Of a stretch of DNA of 35,384 nucleotides, positions 18,618-28,182 are shown piece by piece (the stretch's first letter is position 1; each line of letters opens with the position of its first letter). Below the pieces are notes generated by a model. That model searched no databases and was not told where the DNA came from. It saw nothing but the letters and a program-made list of their open reading frames with translations. Source of the DNA: an uncultured Clostridia bacterium (GTDB lineage Bacteria; Bacillota; Clostridia; TANB77; CAG-508); the NCBI GenBank assembly GCA_944388765.1, contig CALXKA010000011.1, positions 1-35,384 on the forward strand. Direction: 5' to 3'. The position numbers and the translations under genes were made by a program.

Positions 18618-19701
18618 TTAAATACCGTTCTTTAATTTCACCTTTATATTTTTCTTGAATTTCTTTTATTTCATCATAATGATTTTCTAATATATCAACA
18701 AAGGCATCATCTAATTCTGGATCAAATTGTGTACCTCTACATCTTTTAAATTCAGAAATAACAGTTTCTAATGGTAAAGAATCCCTATAAGTTCTTTTTG
18801 ATGTCATAGCATCAAAACTATCAGCAATTGCCGTTATTCTTGCTAAATATGGTATTTCTTCACCTTTTAACTGACTAGGATATCCATGACCGTCATATCT
18901 TTCATGATGATGTTTTACAATAGGTATAATATCTTTAAACAATGTTGCAGTTGATAATATATGTGCACCTATTGAAGGATGATTTTTTATTTCAGAATAC
19001 TCATCATCAGTCAATTTGGAATCTTTTTGTAAAATAGTGTCAGGCACTCCGATTTTTCCTATATCATGGAATAATCCACCAATTTGCAAAGTTCTTAAAT
19101 CTTGATCAGATAACCCCATTTTTTTACCTAATAAAACTGAAAGTTCTGATACTCTATCAGAATGACCTCTTGTATAAGTGTCTTTTGCTTCAACTGTATA
19201 ACGTAAAGTTTGGATACTTTCTAAATATGCATTTTCTAATTTTTCATAAGTATCAGCTAATTCTTCATTTATATGTTTTATTTCATTCATTTGCTTAATT
19301 GATTTTATACCAGACTCAATCAAAAGCAATAATTGATCAAATTTATCACTTTTTTCACAATATCCTTGAATATCGAGCCTTCTAATAGTTTCTAATGGAG
19401 GAGCTAAATCCTTATGACCTGTTAACAAAAGAATATATAATTCCTTATTAAACTTTCTAATTTCTTCAACAACTTGATCTCCATGAAAAGGAGTCATAAT
19501 AAAGTCTAATATCATTAAATCAAAATGTTCAGATTTTACTTTTTCAATTGCTTCTTGTGGATCAGTTACACCAGTAAAATCATAACCACTTCTTTTTAAA
19601 AATATAGAAAGAGAATCAATAATTCCTTGTTCATCATCTACTGCTATAATTCTATAATTATTATTTTCAGAATTTTGCACATTTTGTAATCCTTTTCTCA
19701 T
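18618..19701 (-). CDS. Response regulator with HD-GYP phosphodiesterase domain, +1 shift at a CGG near its end
   Basis: Two-component regulator predicted to hydrolyse cyclic-di-GMP. The receiver domain (about 16-130) has phosphoacceptor Asp66 in DLMILDFIMTP and the LLTGH and YCEKSDK switch/lysine elements. A coiled segment leads to an HD-GYP domain with GLFHDIGKIGVP (His212-Asp213) and HHERYDGHGYP (265-275), all catalytic residues present. The zero frame continues past CGG (codon 359) into a 28-residue hydrophobic tail that crosses the terminator and overlaps tex, which is unnatural. Skipping the C at 18627 gives E-G-I-stop and a 360-residue protein. Start ATG 19701 follows GGAGGA. It is separated from the kinase gene by a terminator, so it is transcribed on its own. 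Partnership with that kinase is plausible but inferred. Confidence 0.88.
18625..18627 (-). other. Putative +1 frameshift site (CGG) in the HD-GYP gene
   Basis: Zero-frame codons are AAA GAA CGG TAT TTA. Dropping the C gives GAA GGT ATT TAA, an immediate stop ahead of the terminator. It is the weakest of the five because it affects only the C-terminus. Confidence 0.5.
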
Positions 19702-19839
19702 TTCTACTATCCTCCATTCTATTCTTTATTTATGTACGAATATAATAGATAAGCTTATTTTTTCACATTATATTAATAAAATGTGGAAAAATCAATAGTT
19801 TTTAAAGAAAAAGTTACAATTAGAATAAATTGTAAATAA

Positions 19840-19870
19840 AAAAGATTGAAGTATAAAAACTTCAATCTAA
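19840..19870 (-). terminator. Terminator of the NRPS-kinase operon
   Basis: Stem AGATTGAAG / CTTCAATCT, followed by a T-run on the minus strand, just after the kinase stop. Confidence 0.85.
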
Positions 19871-19877
19871 TTAGCTA

Positions 19878-21887
19878 TTAATCAATTGGTAATGCAATTA
19901 TAAAAGTAGTACCTTTACCTTTTTCTGACTCAAAAGTAATATTACCATTAAAATGAGCTCTAATTGTAGAATAAGACATATATAAACCAAGACCAGTTCC
20001 ATTTTTTCCTTTTGTTGTAACCATTTCCTTAAATAATTTTTGTTTAACTTCTTCTGGTAGACCTGTTCCATAATCCTTTACAGAAATAAGTAAATTATTA
20101 TTTTCTTTTGTAACAATTATATCAATATTTTGTTCAGGCTTTCCATTATAGCTTTGAATTGAATTTGAAATCATATTGTTAATAACTTGTACTAAACTAT
20201 TTACATCACCTTTAAGCATCAAATTCTCATCAACTTTTAAAGAAATATTTAGATAAACAATAGCATTTTTAAGTTCATGTTTCATCAAAATGTTTACTCT
20301 TTTTAATAGTTCACCTACTGTAAAAGTAATGTCTTGTTCATTTGATAAAGTTACAGCCTGTCCCTTAACAGCAGTGATAACATCAGACATATACTCAGTA
20401 TGAGTTTTAATCTTTGAAACCCAAGAAGACATATCTTTTGCAATATCATGGTGATCTTGGCTATTTACTTCTGGATCATCAATAGATGAATCATACTCTT
20501 TTATCAAATCAGTTAAGCCTTCTGCTGCACCTGATATAGACATTATAGGAGTTTTCAAGTTATGAGCAATACCTCCTATTAATTGACCAAGAGAGGCTAA
20601 ACGTTCTTTTTCCATCAAAGTTTCTTGGCTATCATGTATCTTTTCTATATTACGCTTAGTTAAATCTTGAATTTTATTAAATTCAACAGTAAGCTCACCA
20701 AGTTCGTCATTAGAAATAATAGGAATCTTTCTAAATTCAGCATTATTTTTAGTATTTATATCATTAAGACCATTTACAATCATTTTTATCTGATTTGATA
20801 AAGATGTAGAATAATACCATAACAGGAAAGATATAACACCAAATAAAACAATAAATGAAATTACAAGGTAATATAAAGCGTTACCACCATTTATAGGAAA
20901 TTTAATACCTACAATATAATCAGTATTGTTTACTTTTACATGTTTAACATATCCCTGAGTATTGACAGCATAATGCTCATAAATTCTTCCATCAAATTGA
21001 TCTGATAATTCATATATATATTTTGTAAAGAAATCAGTTAATGGTTCACCATCAGAAGTTATAACATTTTTATTATTGTCAATAATAAAATAAGTATCAG
21101 TGTCATTTATATATTCCAAAGAATCCATTATATTAACTAATTCATTTTCTGTATATGAAGAGCTGTCGTCAAAAACATATGAAAGTTCATTTTTATAATA
21201 TTTATAAATATCATCACCTCTAGCTTTAACTAACCTAGAATAAGAAACAATGGCAATGAAAAATAAACCGGCTATTAATATAGGCAATAATATTAACATC
21301 ATATCATTAGAAAGTTTCGTACGTTTCATATCTAATTTATTGTCTTTAAAAGTTTTAATCAATAGAGATTTAAACAAATTTTTTGAAAATACGTAAGAAA
21401 TTGTTGCATTAAATGTAAAAACTGTAACCCATAATATAGCAACAGTTATCCCAGAAGACTCTACTTCATGTTTTACAACAGGCATACCTAATCCCAAGGT
21501 GATTGCAATAAAAGGTATAATTATTTGTAATAAATAAAATTTTTTTGGTGCAGTTAATAAAGTACTACGAATTTCTTTAATACTGTATAATTTAGAATTA
21601 ATGCCACCAGATCTTTCCCAATTTGCTATTTTTTTAAATAAAAAATAGCGTTGATACAAAAGAAATAGAGCGACTATTAATACATATAATATGATAAACT
21701 GCGCAGTATAAGTAAGACCACCATATTCAACTTGAAATTGTGTATCAACTGTACCAGGTGGATAATTCAAAATTCTATGCATAATTGGATATAAAATCCA
21801 TGCACAAATAGTAATTGAAATAAAATATGAAAGTATAACTTTTTGATATGTATATAAATGCAATACTTTCTTTGTCTTCTTTTGCAT
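19878..21887 (-). CDS. Membrane sensor histidine kinase
   Basis: 669-residue sensor kinase. The N-terminal half has about five membrane segments (near 17-36, 62-80, 118-135, 148-168, 198-216). A single extracytoplasmic sensor loop follows (about 220-335, with TYFIIDNNKNVITSDGEPL resembling a PAS/dCache-like strand pair). Then come another membrane segment (338-358) and a HAMP-like stretch. The kinase core has ASLGQLIGGIAHNLKTPIMS with the phosphorylated His442, then N, G1 and G2 boxes (NNMISNSIQS, DYGTGLPEE, GKNGTGLGLYMS). Its ATG is 11 bases after the NRPS stop, with GGAGGGAG between, so the two are co-transcribed and perhaps co-translated. The natural partner may be the HD-GYP regulator downstream. 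Confidence 0.92.
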   Translation of the reverse strand: MQKKTKKVLHLYTYQKVILSYFISITICAWILYPIMHRILNYPPGTVDTQFQVEYGGLTYTAQFIILYVLIVALFLLYQRYFLFKKIANWERSGGINSKLYSIKEIRSTLLTAPKKFYLLQIIIPFIAITLGLGMPVVKHEVESSGITVAILWVTVFTFNATISYVFSKNLFKSLLIKTFKDNKLDMKRTKLSNDMMLILLPILIAGLFFIAIVSYSRLVKARGDDIYKYYKNELSYVFDDSSSYTENELVNIMDSLEYINDTDTYFIIDNNKNVITSDGEPLTDFFTKYIYELSDQFDGRIYEHYAVNTQGYVKHVKVNNTDYIVGIKFPINGGNALYYLVISFIVLFGVISFLLWYYSTSLSNQIKMIVNGLNDINTKNNAEFRKIPIISNDELGELTVEFNKIQDLTKRNIEKIHDSQETLMEKERLASLGQLIGGIAHNLKTPIMSISGAAEGLTDLIKEYDSSIDDPEVNSQDHHDIAKDMSSWVSKIKTHTEYMSDVITAVKGQAVTLSNEQDITFTVGELLKRVNILMKHELKNAIVYLNISLKVDENLMLKGDVNSLVQVINNMISNSIQSYNGKPEQNIDIIVTKENNNLLISVKDYGTGLPEEVKQKLFKEMVTTKGKNGTGLGLYMSYSTIRAHFNGNITFESEKGKGTTFIIALPID

Positions 21888-21898
21888 AAAACTCCCTC

Positions 21899-24800
21899 CT
21901 ACATTTTAAGATTACTAATATATTGAATTAATTTAAGTAAATAATTTGAATCTATTTTATCATACTTAAAACCAAATTTCTCCAAATATTTTAATGTGAT
22001 ATCACATTTTGTTTTTATATTTAGATATGAAATATTAGTATATAAACTATAATCACTAATAACCAAAGAATTAGAGTCTAAATTCATTTTAGAAATTCTT
22101 TTATAAAATTGATCATCAGTTACAATTTTAATATTATAGTTTAAATCATTCAACATATCAATTAAGCTTTTCATATTAAACTTATAAGGATTAAAAACAT
22201 GAAAAACTTTATTTTGAGAACCATAATTGTATATTATGCCTATTATAGCATTTGCAACATCATCCACAGGTGACATATCAAAATTTTGGACAATGCTACT
22301 TTCATAGTATAATTTATTTTTTAAAATAAATTGTAATTTATTATAAAAAGCATTACTATCTATATTATATTGAAAAACACCATCACTACGTCTTGCTGTA
22401 AGATTACCAATTCTATAAATATTAGCATTTAATAATCCTTTTTTTATATTATCAAGTAAAAATTCCTCAGTTAAAAGTTTACTTTTAATATAATAATTTT
22501 CACTATAACTTTGACCTATAAAAAAGTCTTCTTCTGTATAATCAACATCTAGTGTTGTGCTATTAAGAGGCATAAAATCACCTGAAACACTAATAGTTGA
22601 AATATGATTAAGAAAAATTTTATATTTCATACAAAAAGCAGCAACATTTTTAGTACCATTTAAATTCATTTTTTCAAATTCTTCATATTTACCCATATGC
22701 TTAACTAATGCAGCAGAGTGAATTACTAAATCAATAATATTTCCTAATTCATTAAACAATTTATCTGATAGCCCTAAATTATCATAAGTAATATCACCAA
22801 CAACAACTTTAATTTTACTAAATAAAAATTCCTCAGAATATTTATTTTTAAAATAAAAATTAAACATACTAATAATCCTTTTTCTAGCACTCTTTTCAGA
22901 AGAACTTCTAACTAAACAATATATCGTACAATTTTTATTTAGTAAAATGTCTAATATATGAATACCTAAAAAACCAGTACATCCTGTAAGTAATATATTT
23001 TTAAATTCATGTTTTTTAATAGATAAATTACTTAAATCATGCTTCATAAAAGGATAATTATCATTAGAAAAATCCTCGCCATTTTTTGAATTAGTATTTT
23101 CTAATGCAAAACATAATTCTTTTACATTAGAATAATCATAAAAATACTGTGTTGGCACAGATATATTCAAAGCAGATAACTTTGATTGCATTTGAATAAT
23201 AGATAAAGAATCTATACCAAGATTACTAAAATCTTCATAAATACCAATATTTTTTATTGATAAACAAGATTCTAATGCCTTACAAATTTCTTTTTGAAGT
23301 TCAGTCTCAGGCTTAACATATTTTTCATTTTTTGTAAATTTGAAAGGTGAAGGCAATTTTTTTCTATCAATTTTACCATTAACATTAAGTGGTAAAGATG
23401 GTAATGCTATAAAATAAGAAGGTATCATATAATAAGGTAATTTTTTAGATAAGAATATCTTTAATTCATAGTTTTGTATAGTGAAATCAGAAGTATAATA
23501 TGCACATAAAAAATTTCTACCATTATAAGTATAATTAATAACAGCACAACTTTTTATAAATTGATGTTCAATTAATACATTTTCAATTTCACTAAGCTCT
23601 ATTCTATAACCTCTAATTTTTATTTGAGAATCAGCTCTACCATGAAAAATTAGTTCACCTTGTTTTGTCCAACTAACTATATCACCAGATTTATACATTG
23701 TATACTTAGGGGTAAAAATGTCAGATAAAAAACTTTTTTTAGTTAAGTCATCTCTTCCAAAATAACCTTTTGAAACACCATCACCAGAAATATATAACTC
23801 ACCTTTTATACAAGGAGGACAAAGATTTAAGTTATTATCTAAAACATAAAATTTTACATTTGATAAAGGTTTCCCAATAGTTATTACTTTGCTATTCTTA
23901 GATAATTTCTTGCAACAACAACCAACTGTTGTTTCAGTAGGGCCATACATGTTATATATATTTGCCGAAGTAATCAAATTCAAATTATTTAAAAATGATT
24001 GATTTAAAGATTCTCCTCCAATACCTATATCAGTAAGCAATTTAAAACTATCTTTTGAATTATCAGATGACATCAAAGATAATATTTTACTAGGAGTACC
24101 ATACAAAATATTAACATTATATTTTAAAATTAATTCATTTAATTTTGAGAAATCATGTTGTTCCTCAGAATTTGATAGCACCAAAGTTAAACTATTTAAA
24201 ATAGTTACCCATAATTCATAACCAAAAACATCAAAAGAAATTGATGCCATTGAAAGAACAATCTTTTCTGATGAATAATTTACAGCCTGAGAAATTCCTA
24301 ACAAATAATTATGAAAATTTTTATGTGTTATAGTAACAGCCTTAGGATTTCCAGTAGAACCAGAAGTATAAAGTAAATACATATTATCATCAGATGTAAA
24401 ATTAGGTATAGTATATTTATCATGAATATTCATATTAGAAATATTATCTATATGAATCAAATTATCAATATCAATATCTAAATCTAAATTAGAAATCACA
24501 TACTTAGAATTAGAATTTTCAATCATATATTTTTTTCTATCTGATGGATGTGAAGGGTCTATAAGTACATATGAGCAACCACATTTTAAGATAGACAAAA
24601 TTGTAATAATTAAATCAATAGATCTATCTAAGATTATAGAAATATTATTACCAACTGCTAGATTATATTTTTTTTGTAGAAAACCTGCAAATTGATTAGA
24701 CATAATATCTAAATCTTTAAAAGTAATACTTTTGTTATCACATATAATGGCAATTTTTTCTGGATTAGATATAACCTGTTCATGGAATAAGTCTATAATA

Positions 24801-26170
24801 GTTTTAGAAGAATCATATTTTAAAGAAGTATTATTAAATTCATCTAAAATTAAATTTTTCTCTTCATCAGTAATTAATTGTATATCTTTAATTAAAATAT
24901 TTCTATCATTAATTACTTGTTCACAAATATGTCGTAATCTATTATGAATATCCTTGATTTGAGAATAATCATAAAAACAATTTTGGTAATCATAAATGAA
25001 AGAAAAACATTTAGTATCATCCATATCATAAATGTGTAATACTAGTGGAATAGAAGAAAAACCATTAAAAAACCATTCTGTTGAATAATCAATGTTATCT
25101 TGTGAATGATTCATTCTAGCATTTTGATATGAAACAGAAGTATTATATATATTTTCCTTTATATTAAATCTATTCTTAATATCACTTACTAAATTTTGAG
25201 AAGGATATTTTTGATGCCTTAAATAAGAAAATTGATTTTTATTAAGCTCATCTATACATTCATAAAAAGAAGTATTATAATCAATATTTAATTTATATAA
25301 CATATTATTAACAAATAAACCAAAAGTATTTTTCTCCTTAGCAGAGCTTCTATTCAAAATAGGAGTAGATAAAACAACTTTATCAGTTTGATTAATTTTA
25401 CCTTCATAAATTCCCATTATAAATAAAATAAAAGTAAAAGGAGAAACTTTAATTTCTTTACAAAAATCAACGATTTTTTTAGTAAAAGTACTAGATAATT
25501 TAAATTCAGCTCTACTTGCATTAGTAGAAAATGCAGACATTGTATTAACATTTCCTGAAAAAGAATTATCAAATATATTCTCATTAAAAAGTTCATTCCA
25601 AAAACTTTTATCTTTATTAAATCTAGAACTAGACAAATAAGTTTTCTCTTGTTCAATAAAATCTGAATAGTTATAGCTATCAGAAAAAGTTAGTTCTTCA
25701 TTTTTTAAAAGTTTAGAATAAATTGACATTATAGAATTAACTAATAAACTCATTGACCAAGCGTCAGAAATAATATGATGGACACATACAAAAAATCCAC
25801 CTTGTTTAGATTCTGTTTCAAAAATAGCGAAATAATACAATGGAGAATTGTATAAATTAAATACTTTTCTAGAAATTGAATTTAAAATATCTTTTTCATT
25901 TGTAGAACATAATTTTATAAAATCAACTGAGAAAGGTTCATATTTCTTTTCATATTGAGTAACAATATCATTATTTATATCAAATTGATATCTAATACCC
26001 TTTGTTGTTTGTACGAATAAGTTAATAGCCTTTTCAAGTAATTTACGATTAAATTTAGAATTAATGATAACTCTACCTGAAATAGTATTTATACTAGTAT
26101 TTGGATAAAACCTTTCAGTATTCCAAATTGCCTCTTGTGGCTGTGTTAAATTGTAAACATTTAAAGACAT
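21899..26170 (-). CDS. Single-module nonribosomal peptide synthetase C-A-T-R (reductive release)
   Basis: 1423-residue NRPS. Condensation domain about 1-435 with intact HHIISDAWS (131-139). Adenylation domain about 450-945 with LLYTSGSTGNPK (599-610), NMYGPTETTV (740-749), YKSGD and GRADSQIKIRGYRIELSEIE (844-863), and NGKIDRKKLP with Lys933. Carrier domain with LGIDSLS, phosphopantetheine serine Ser988. C-terminal thioester reductase with TGCTGFLG (1062-1069) and Tyr1227-x-x-x-Lys1231. The specificity residues by eye are D647 V648 Y651 Y690 G716 G718 M741 V749 G750 K933, which I cannot assign. A condensation domain first, with no upstream module, suggests an acyl or imported donor. Release would be as an aldehyde or alcohol. 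It is the first gene of an operon with a sensor kinase, and no phosphopantetheinyl transferase is seen nearby. Confidence 0.93.
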   Translation of the reverse strand: MSLNVYNLTQPQEAIWNTERFYPNTSINTISGRVIINSKFNRKLLEKAINLFVQTTKGIRYQFDINNDIVTQYEKKYEPFSVDFIKLCSTNEKDILNSISRKVFNLYNSPLYYFAIFETESKQGGFFVCVHHIISDAWSMSLLVNSIMSIYSKLLKNEELTFSDSYNYSDFIEQEKTYLSSSRFNKDKSFWNELFNENIFDNSFSGNVNTMSAFSTNASRAEFKLSSTFTKKIVDFCKEIKVSPFTFILFIMGIYEGKINQTDKVVLSTPILNRSSAKEKNTFGLFVNNMLYKLNIDYNTSFYECIDELNKNQFSYLRHQKYPSQNLVSDIKNRFNIKENIYNTSVSYQNARMNHSQDNIDYSTEWFFNGFSSIPLVLHIYDMDDTKCFSFIYDYQNCFYDYSQIKDIHNRLRHICEQVINDRNILIKDIQLITDEEKNLILDEFNNTSLKYDSSKTIIDLFHEQVISNPEKIAIICDNKSITFKDLDIMSNQFAGFLQKKYNLAVGNNISIILDRSIDLIITILSILKCGCSYVLIDPSHPSDRKKYMIENSNSKYVISNLDLDIDIDNLIHIDNISNMNIHDKYTIPNFTSDDNMYLLYTSGSTGNPKAVTITHKNFHNYLLGISQAVNYSSEKIVLSMASISFDVFGYELWVTILNSLTLVLSNSEEQHDFSKLNELILKYNVNILYGTPSKILSLMSSDNSKDSFKLLTDIGIGGESLNQSFLNNLNLITSANIYNMYGPTETTVGCCCKKLSKNSKVITIGKPLSNVKFYVLDNNLNLCPPCIKGELYISGDGVSKGYFGRDDLTKKSFLSDIFTPKYTMYKSGDIVSWTKQGELIFHGRADSQIKIRGYRIELSEIENVLIEHQFIKSCAVINYTYNGRNFLCAYYTSDFTIQNYELKIFLSKKLPYYMIPSYFIALPSLPLNVNGKIDRKKLPSPFKFTKNEKYVKPETELQKEICKALESCLSIKNIGIYEDFSNLGIDSLSIIQMQSKLSALNISVPTQYFYDYSNVKELCFALENTNSKNGEDFSNDNYPFMKHDLSNLSIKKHEFKNILLTGCTGFLGIHILDILLNKNCTIYCLVRSSSEKSARKRIISMFNFYFKNKYSEEFLFSKIKVVVGDITYDNLGLSDKLFNELGNIIDLVIHSAALVKHMGKYEEFEKMNLNGTKNVAAFCMKYKIFLNHISTISVSGDFMPLNSTTLDVDYTEEDFFIGQSYSENYYIKSKLLTEEFLLDNIKKGLLNANIYRIGNLTARRSDGVFQYNIDSNAFYNKLQFILKNKLYYESSIVQNFDMSPVDDVANAIIGIIYNYGSQNKVFHVFNPYKFNMKSLIDMLNDLNYNIKIVTDDQFYKRISKMNLDSNSLVISDYSLYTNISYLNIKTKCDITLKYLEKFGFKYDKIDSNYLLKLIQYISNLKM

Positions 26171-26223
26171 ATTAAAACCATCCTTTTAATATAAGTTATA
26201 AATTAAATTAAATATTTATAAGA

Positions 26224-26252
26224 ATTATATATATATATAATAAAAAAATCAA
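26224..26252 (-). promoter_or_regulatory. Sigma-A promoter of the NRPS-kinase operon
   Basis: On the minus strand: TTGATT, 17-nt spacer of alternating AT, TATAAT, about 54 bases before the NRPS ATG. It lies back to back with the acyl-CoA synthetase promoter, 8 bases apart. Confidence 0.75.
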
Positions 26253-26260
26253 GAATTATA

Positions 26261-26289
26261 TTGAAAAAAAAAGAATATTATTATAAAAT
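26261..26289 (+). promoter_or_regulatory. Sigma-A promoter of the acyl-CoA synthetase gene
   Basis: TTGAAA, 17-nt spacer, TAAAAT. It occupies the in-frame stretch upstream of ATG 26312, supporting that start. Confidence 0.65.
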
Positions 26290-26311
26290 GACAAAAAAGG
26301 TAGGTGTAGAA

Positions 26312-28009
26312 ATGAAGGGGAAAATATCTAAAAAAAATGATAAAGAAATATGCAATTTTCAAGAGTATATAAAAAGAATTGAAAATTTTTCAAAAAATGT
26401 AGCATTTAAGTACAAAGAAAACAGCCAAATTAAAGAAATAAAATATGATCAATACATAAAAGATGTTAAATCGCTAGGGACAGCATTAATAGATATGAAT
26501 ATAAAAAGAGTAGTTGTGATTGGAAATAATAGTTACAAATGGTGCACAACATATTTAGCAACTACAACAGCGGGAAAAGTAATAGTTCCACTGGATAAAG
26601 CCTTAACAGATATTGAAATAGGAAATCTAATTAAGAGAAGCCAAGCAGATGCAATAGTTTATGAAAGAAAATATCAAAAAGCAATTGATGAAATAATTAA
26701 ACAAGGATGTGATTTGAAGCATAAAATCTGTATGGATTCAAAGGAAAAAGAAGATATTTTATCATATGATAAAGTTTTAGAAACTGGAAGAAGATTAGTA
26801 GAAGAAGGAGACAATAGATATGAGGATATTAAAATTGATTCTTATAAAATGTCAATAATGCTATTCACATCAGGAACTACAAGTGAACCAAAAGCAGTAA
26901 TGTTGTCACAAAATAATATATGTTCAAATATAGTAGCAATAAACAAATATGTAAAATTATATCAATCAGACACATTATTATCATTTTTGCCAATACACCA
27001 CACATTTGAATGTACGATAACATTTTTATACGGAATATATAGTGGATCAACAGTAGCTTTTTGTGAAGGATTAAGATATATACAACAAAACTTAAAAGAA
27101 TATAAAGTATCAGTATTCGTAGCAGTACCATTAGTATTAGAAACAATGTATAAAAAAATTCAAAAAGCAATAAAAGACAAAGGAAAAACCGAATTAATAA
27201 ATAAAATGGTTAAAATATCAAACACATTATTAAAATGTCATATTGATTTGAGAAAAGTATTTTTTAAACAAATATTGGACAATTTTGGAGGACATTTAAG
27301 AGTAGTATTTTATGGTGCAGCTCCAATGAGCAAAGATACAATAATAGGATATAACAATTTAGGAATAGAGCAAGTACAAGGATATGGACTAACAGAAACA
27401 TCACCAGTAATATCAGCAGAAACAGACCACAAGAAAAGACCAGGATCAATAGGTCTTGTATTAGAAAACTTAGAATGTAAAATTGATAATCCTGATAAAG
27501 ATGGAATAGGAGAGATAACAGTAAAAGGACCAAGTGTAATGCTAGGATACTATAATAATGAAAAAGCAACAAAAGAAGTACTAAAAGATGGATGGTTTTC
27601 AACAGGAGATTATGGATATATAGATAAAGATGGATTTTTATATATAACTGGAAGAAAAAAAGATGTAATAGTATTAAGAAATGGGGAAAATGTATATCCA
27701 CAAGAAATAGAAACTTTAATTAATAAAATACCATATGTAAAAGAAAGTATAGTATATCAAAGAGGACAAAGTAAAACAGATACAATGCTATGTGCAAAGA
27801 TTGTATATGATGAAGAAATAATAAAAGAGACATTTGGAGAAAAAACTGAGGAAGAATACAAAGAGGAAATTTGGAAAGAAATAAAAGAAATAAACAAAAA
27901 TTTACCATTATTTAAACACATAAAGAAAATAGAGATAACAACAAAAGAATTAGAAAAAACAACAACACAAAAAGTAAAAAGATATAAAGAATTACAAAAA
28001 GTAAAATGA
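26312..28009 (+). CDS. AMP-binding long-chain acyl-CoA synthetase (FadD-like)
   Basis: ANL-superfamily enzyme that activates a carboxylic acid as acyl-AMP and then usually transfers it to CoA. The 565-residue protein shows LFTSGTTSEPKAVMLS, YGAAPMSKDT, GYGLTETSPVISAE, GWFSTGDYGYIDKDGF and GRKKDVIVLRNGENVYPQEIE. The C-terminal catalytic lysine is in TTTQKVKRYK. The sequence suits bacterial long-chain acyl-CoA synthetases. It could instead load a carrier protein. ATG 26312 is chosen: the AAAAAGGTAGGTG site is just upstream and the promoter overlaps the longer frame. It is divergent from the NRPS, with about 140 bases between the start codons, so it may supply the acyl donor for the NRPS condensation domain (inference). 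Confidence 0.9.
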   Translation: MKGKISKKNDKEICNFQEYIKRIENFSKNVAFKYKENSQIKEIKYDQYIKDVKSLGTALIDMNIKRVVVIGNNSYKWCTTYLATTTAGKVIVPLDKALTDIEIGNLIKRSQADAIVYERKYQKAIDEIIKQGCDLKHKICMDSKEKEDILSYDKVLETGRRLVEEGDNRYEDIKIDSYKMSIMLFTSGTTSEPKAVMLSQNNICSNIVAINKYVKLYQSDTLLSFLPIHHTFECTITFLYGIYSGSTVAFCEGLRYIQQNLKEYKVSVFVAVPLVLETMYKKIQKAIKDKGKTELINKMVKISNTLLKCHIDLRKVFFKQILDNFGGHLRVVFYGAAPMSKDTIIGYNNLGIEQVQGYGLTETSPVISAETDHKKRPGSIGLVLENLECKIDNPDKDGIGEITVKGPSVMLGYYNNEKATKEVLKDGWFSTGDYGYIDKDGFLYITGRKKDVIVLRNGENVYPQEIETLINKIPYVKESIVYQRGQSKTDTMLCAKIVYDEEIIKETFGEKTEEEYKEEIWKEIKEINKNLPLFKHIKKIEITTKELEKTTTQKVKRYKELQKVK

Positions 28010-28010
28010 A

Positions 28011-28043
28011 AAAGATTTAAGGATTGTCCTTAGATCTTTTTTT
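28011..28043 (+). terminator. Terminator of the acyl-CoA synthetase gene
   Basis: 13-bp stem AAAGATTTAAGGA / TCCTTAGATCTTT with one mismatch-type G-T pair, then a T-run. Confidence 0.88.
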
Positions 28044-28182
28044 ATAAAATTTGAAAAATTATGAAAATGATATATAATATAGAATATAAAATTTATATAT
28101 ATATTAAAATTGTGTATATAGACACAATAAAAAGGAGTTGGATTTATCGTTTATTATATAAAATAAGAAAGGATCAAATATC

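Noticed and set aside
26171-26260. Attachment site or mobile element boundary beside the NRPS
   Set aside because: No integrase, transposase or direct repeats are visible. The AT run is explained by two back-to-back promoters.
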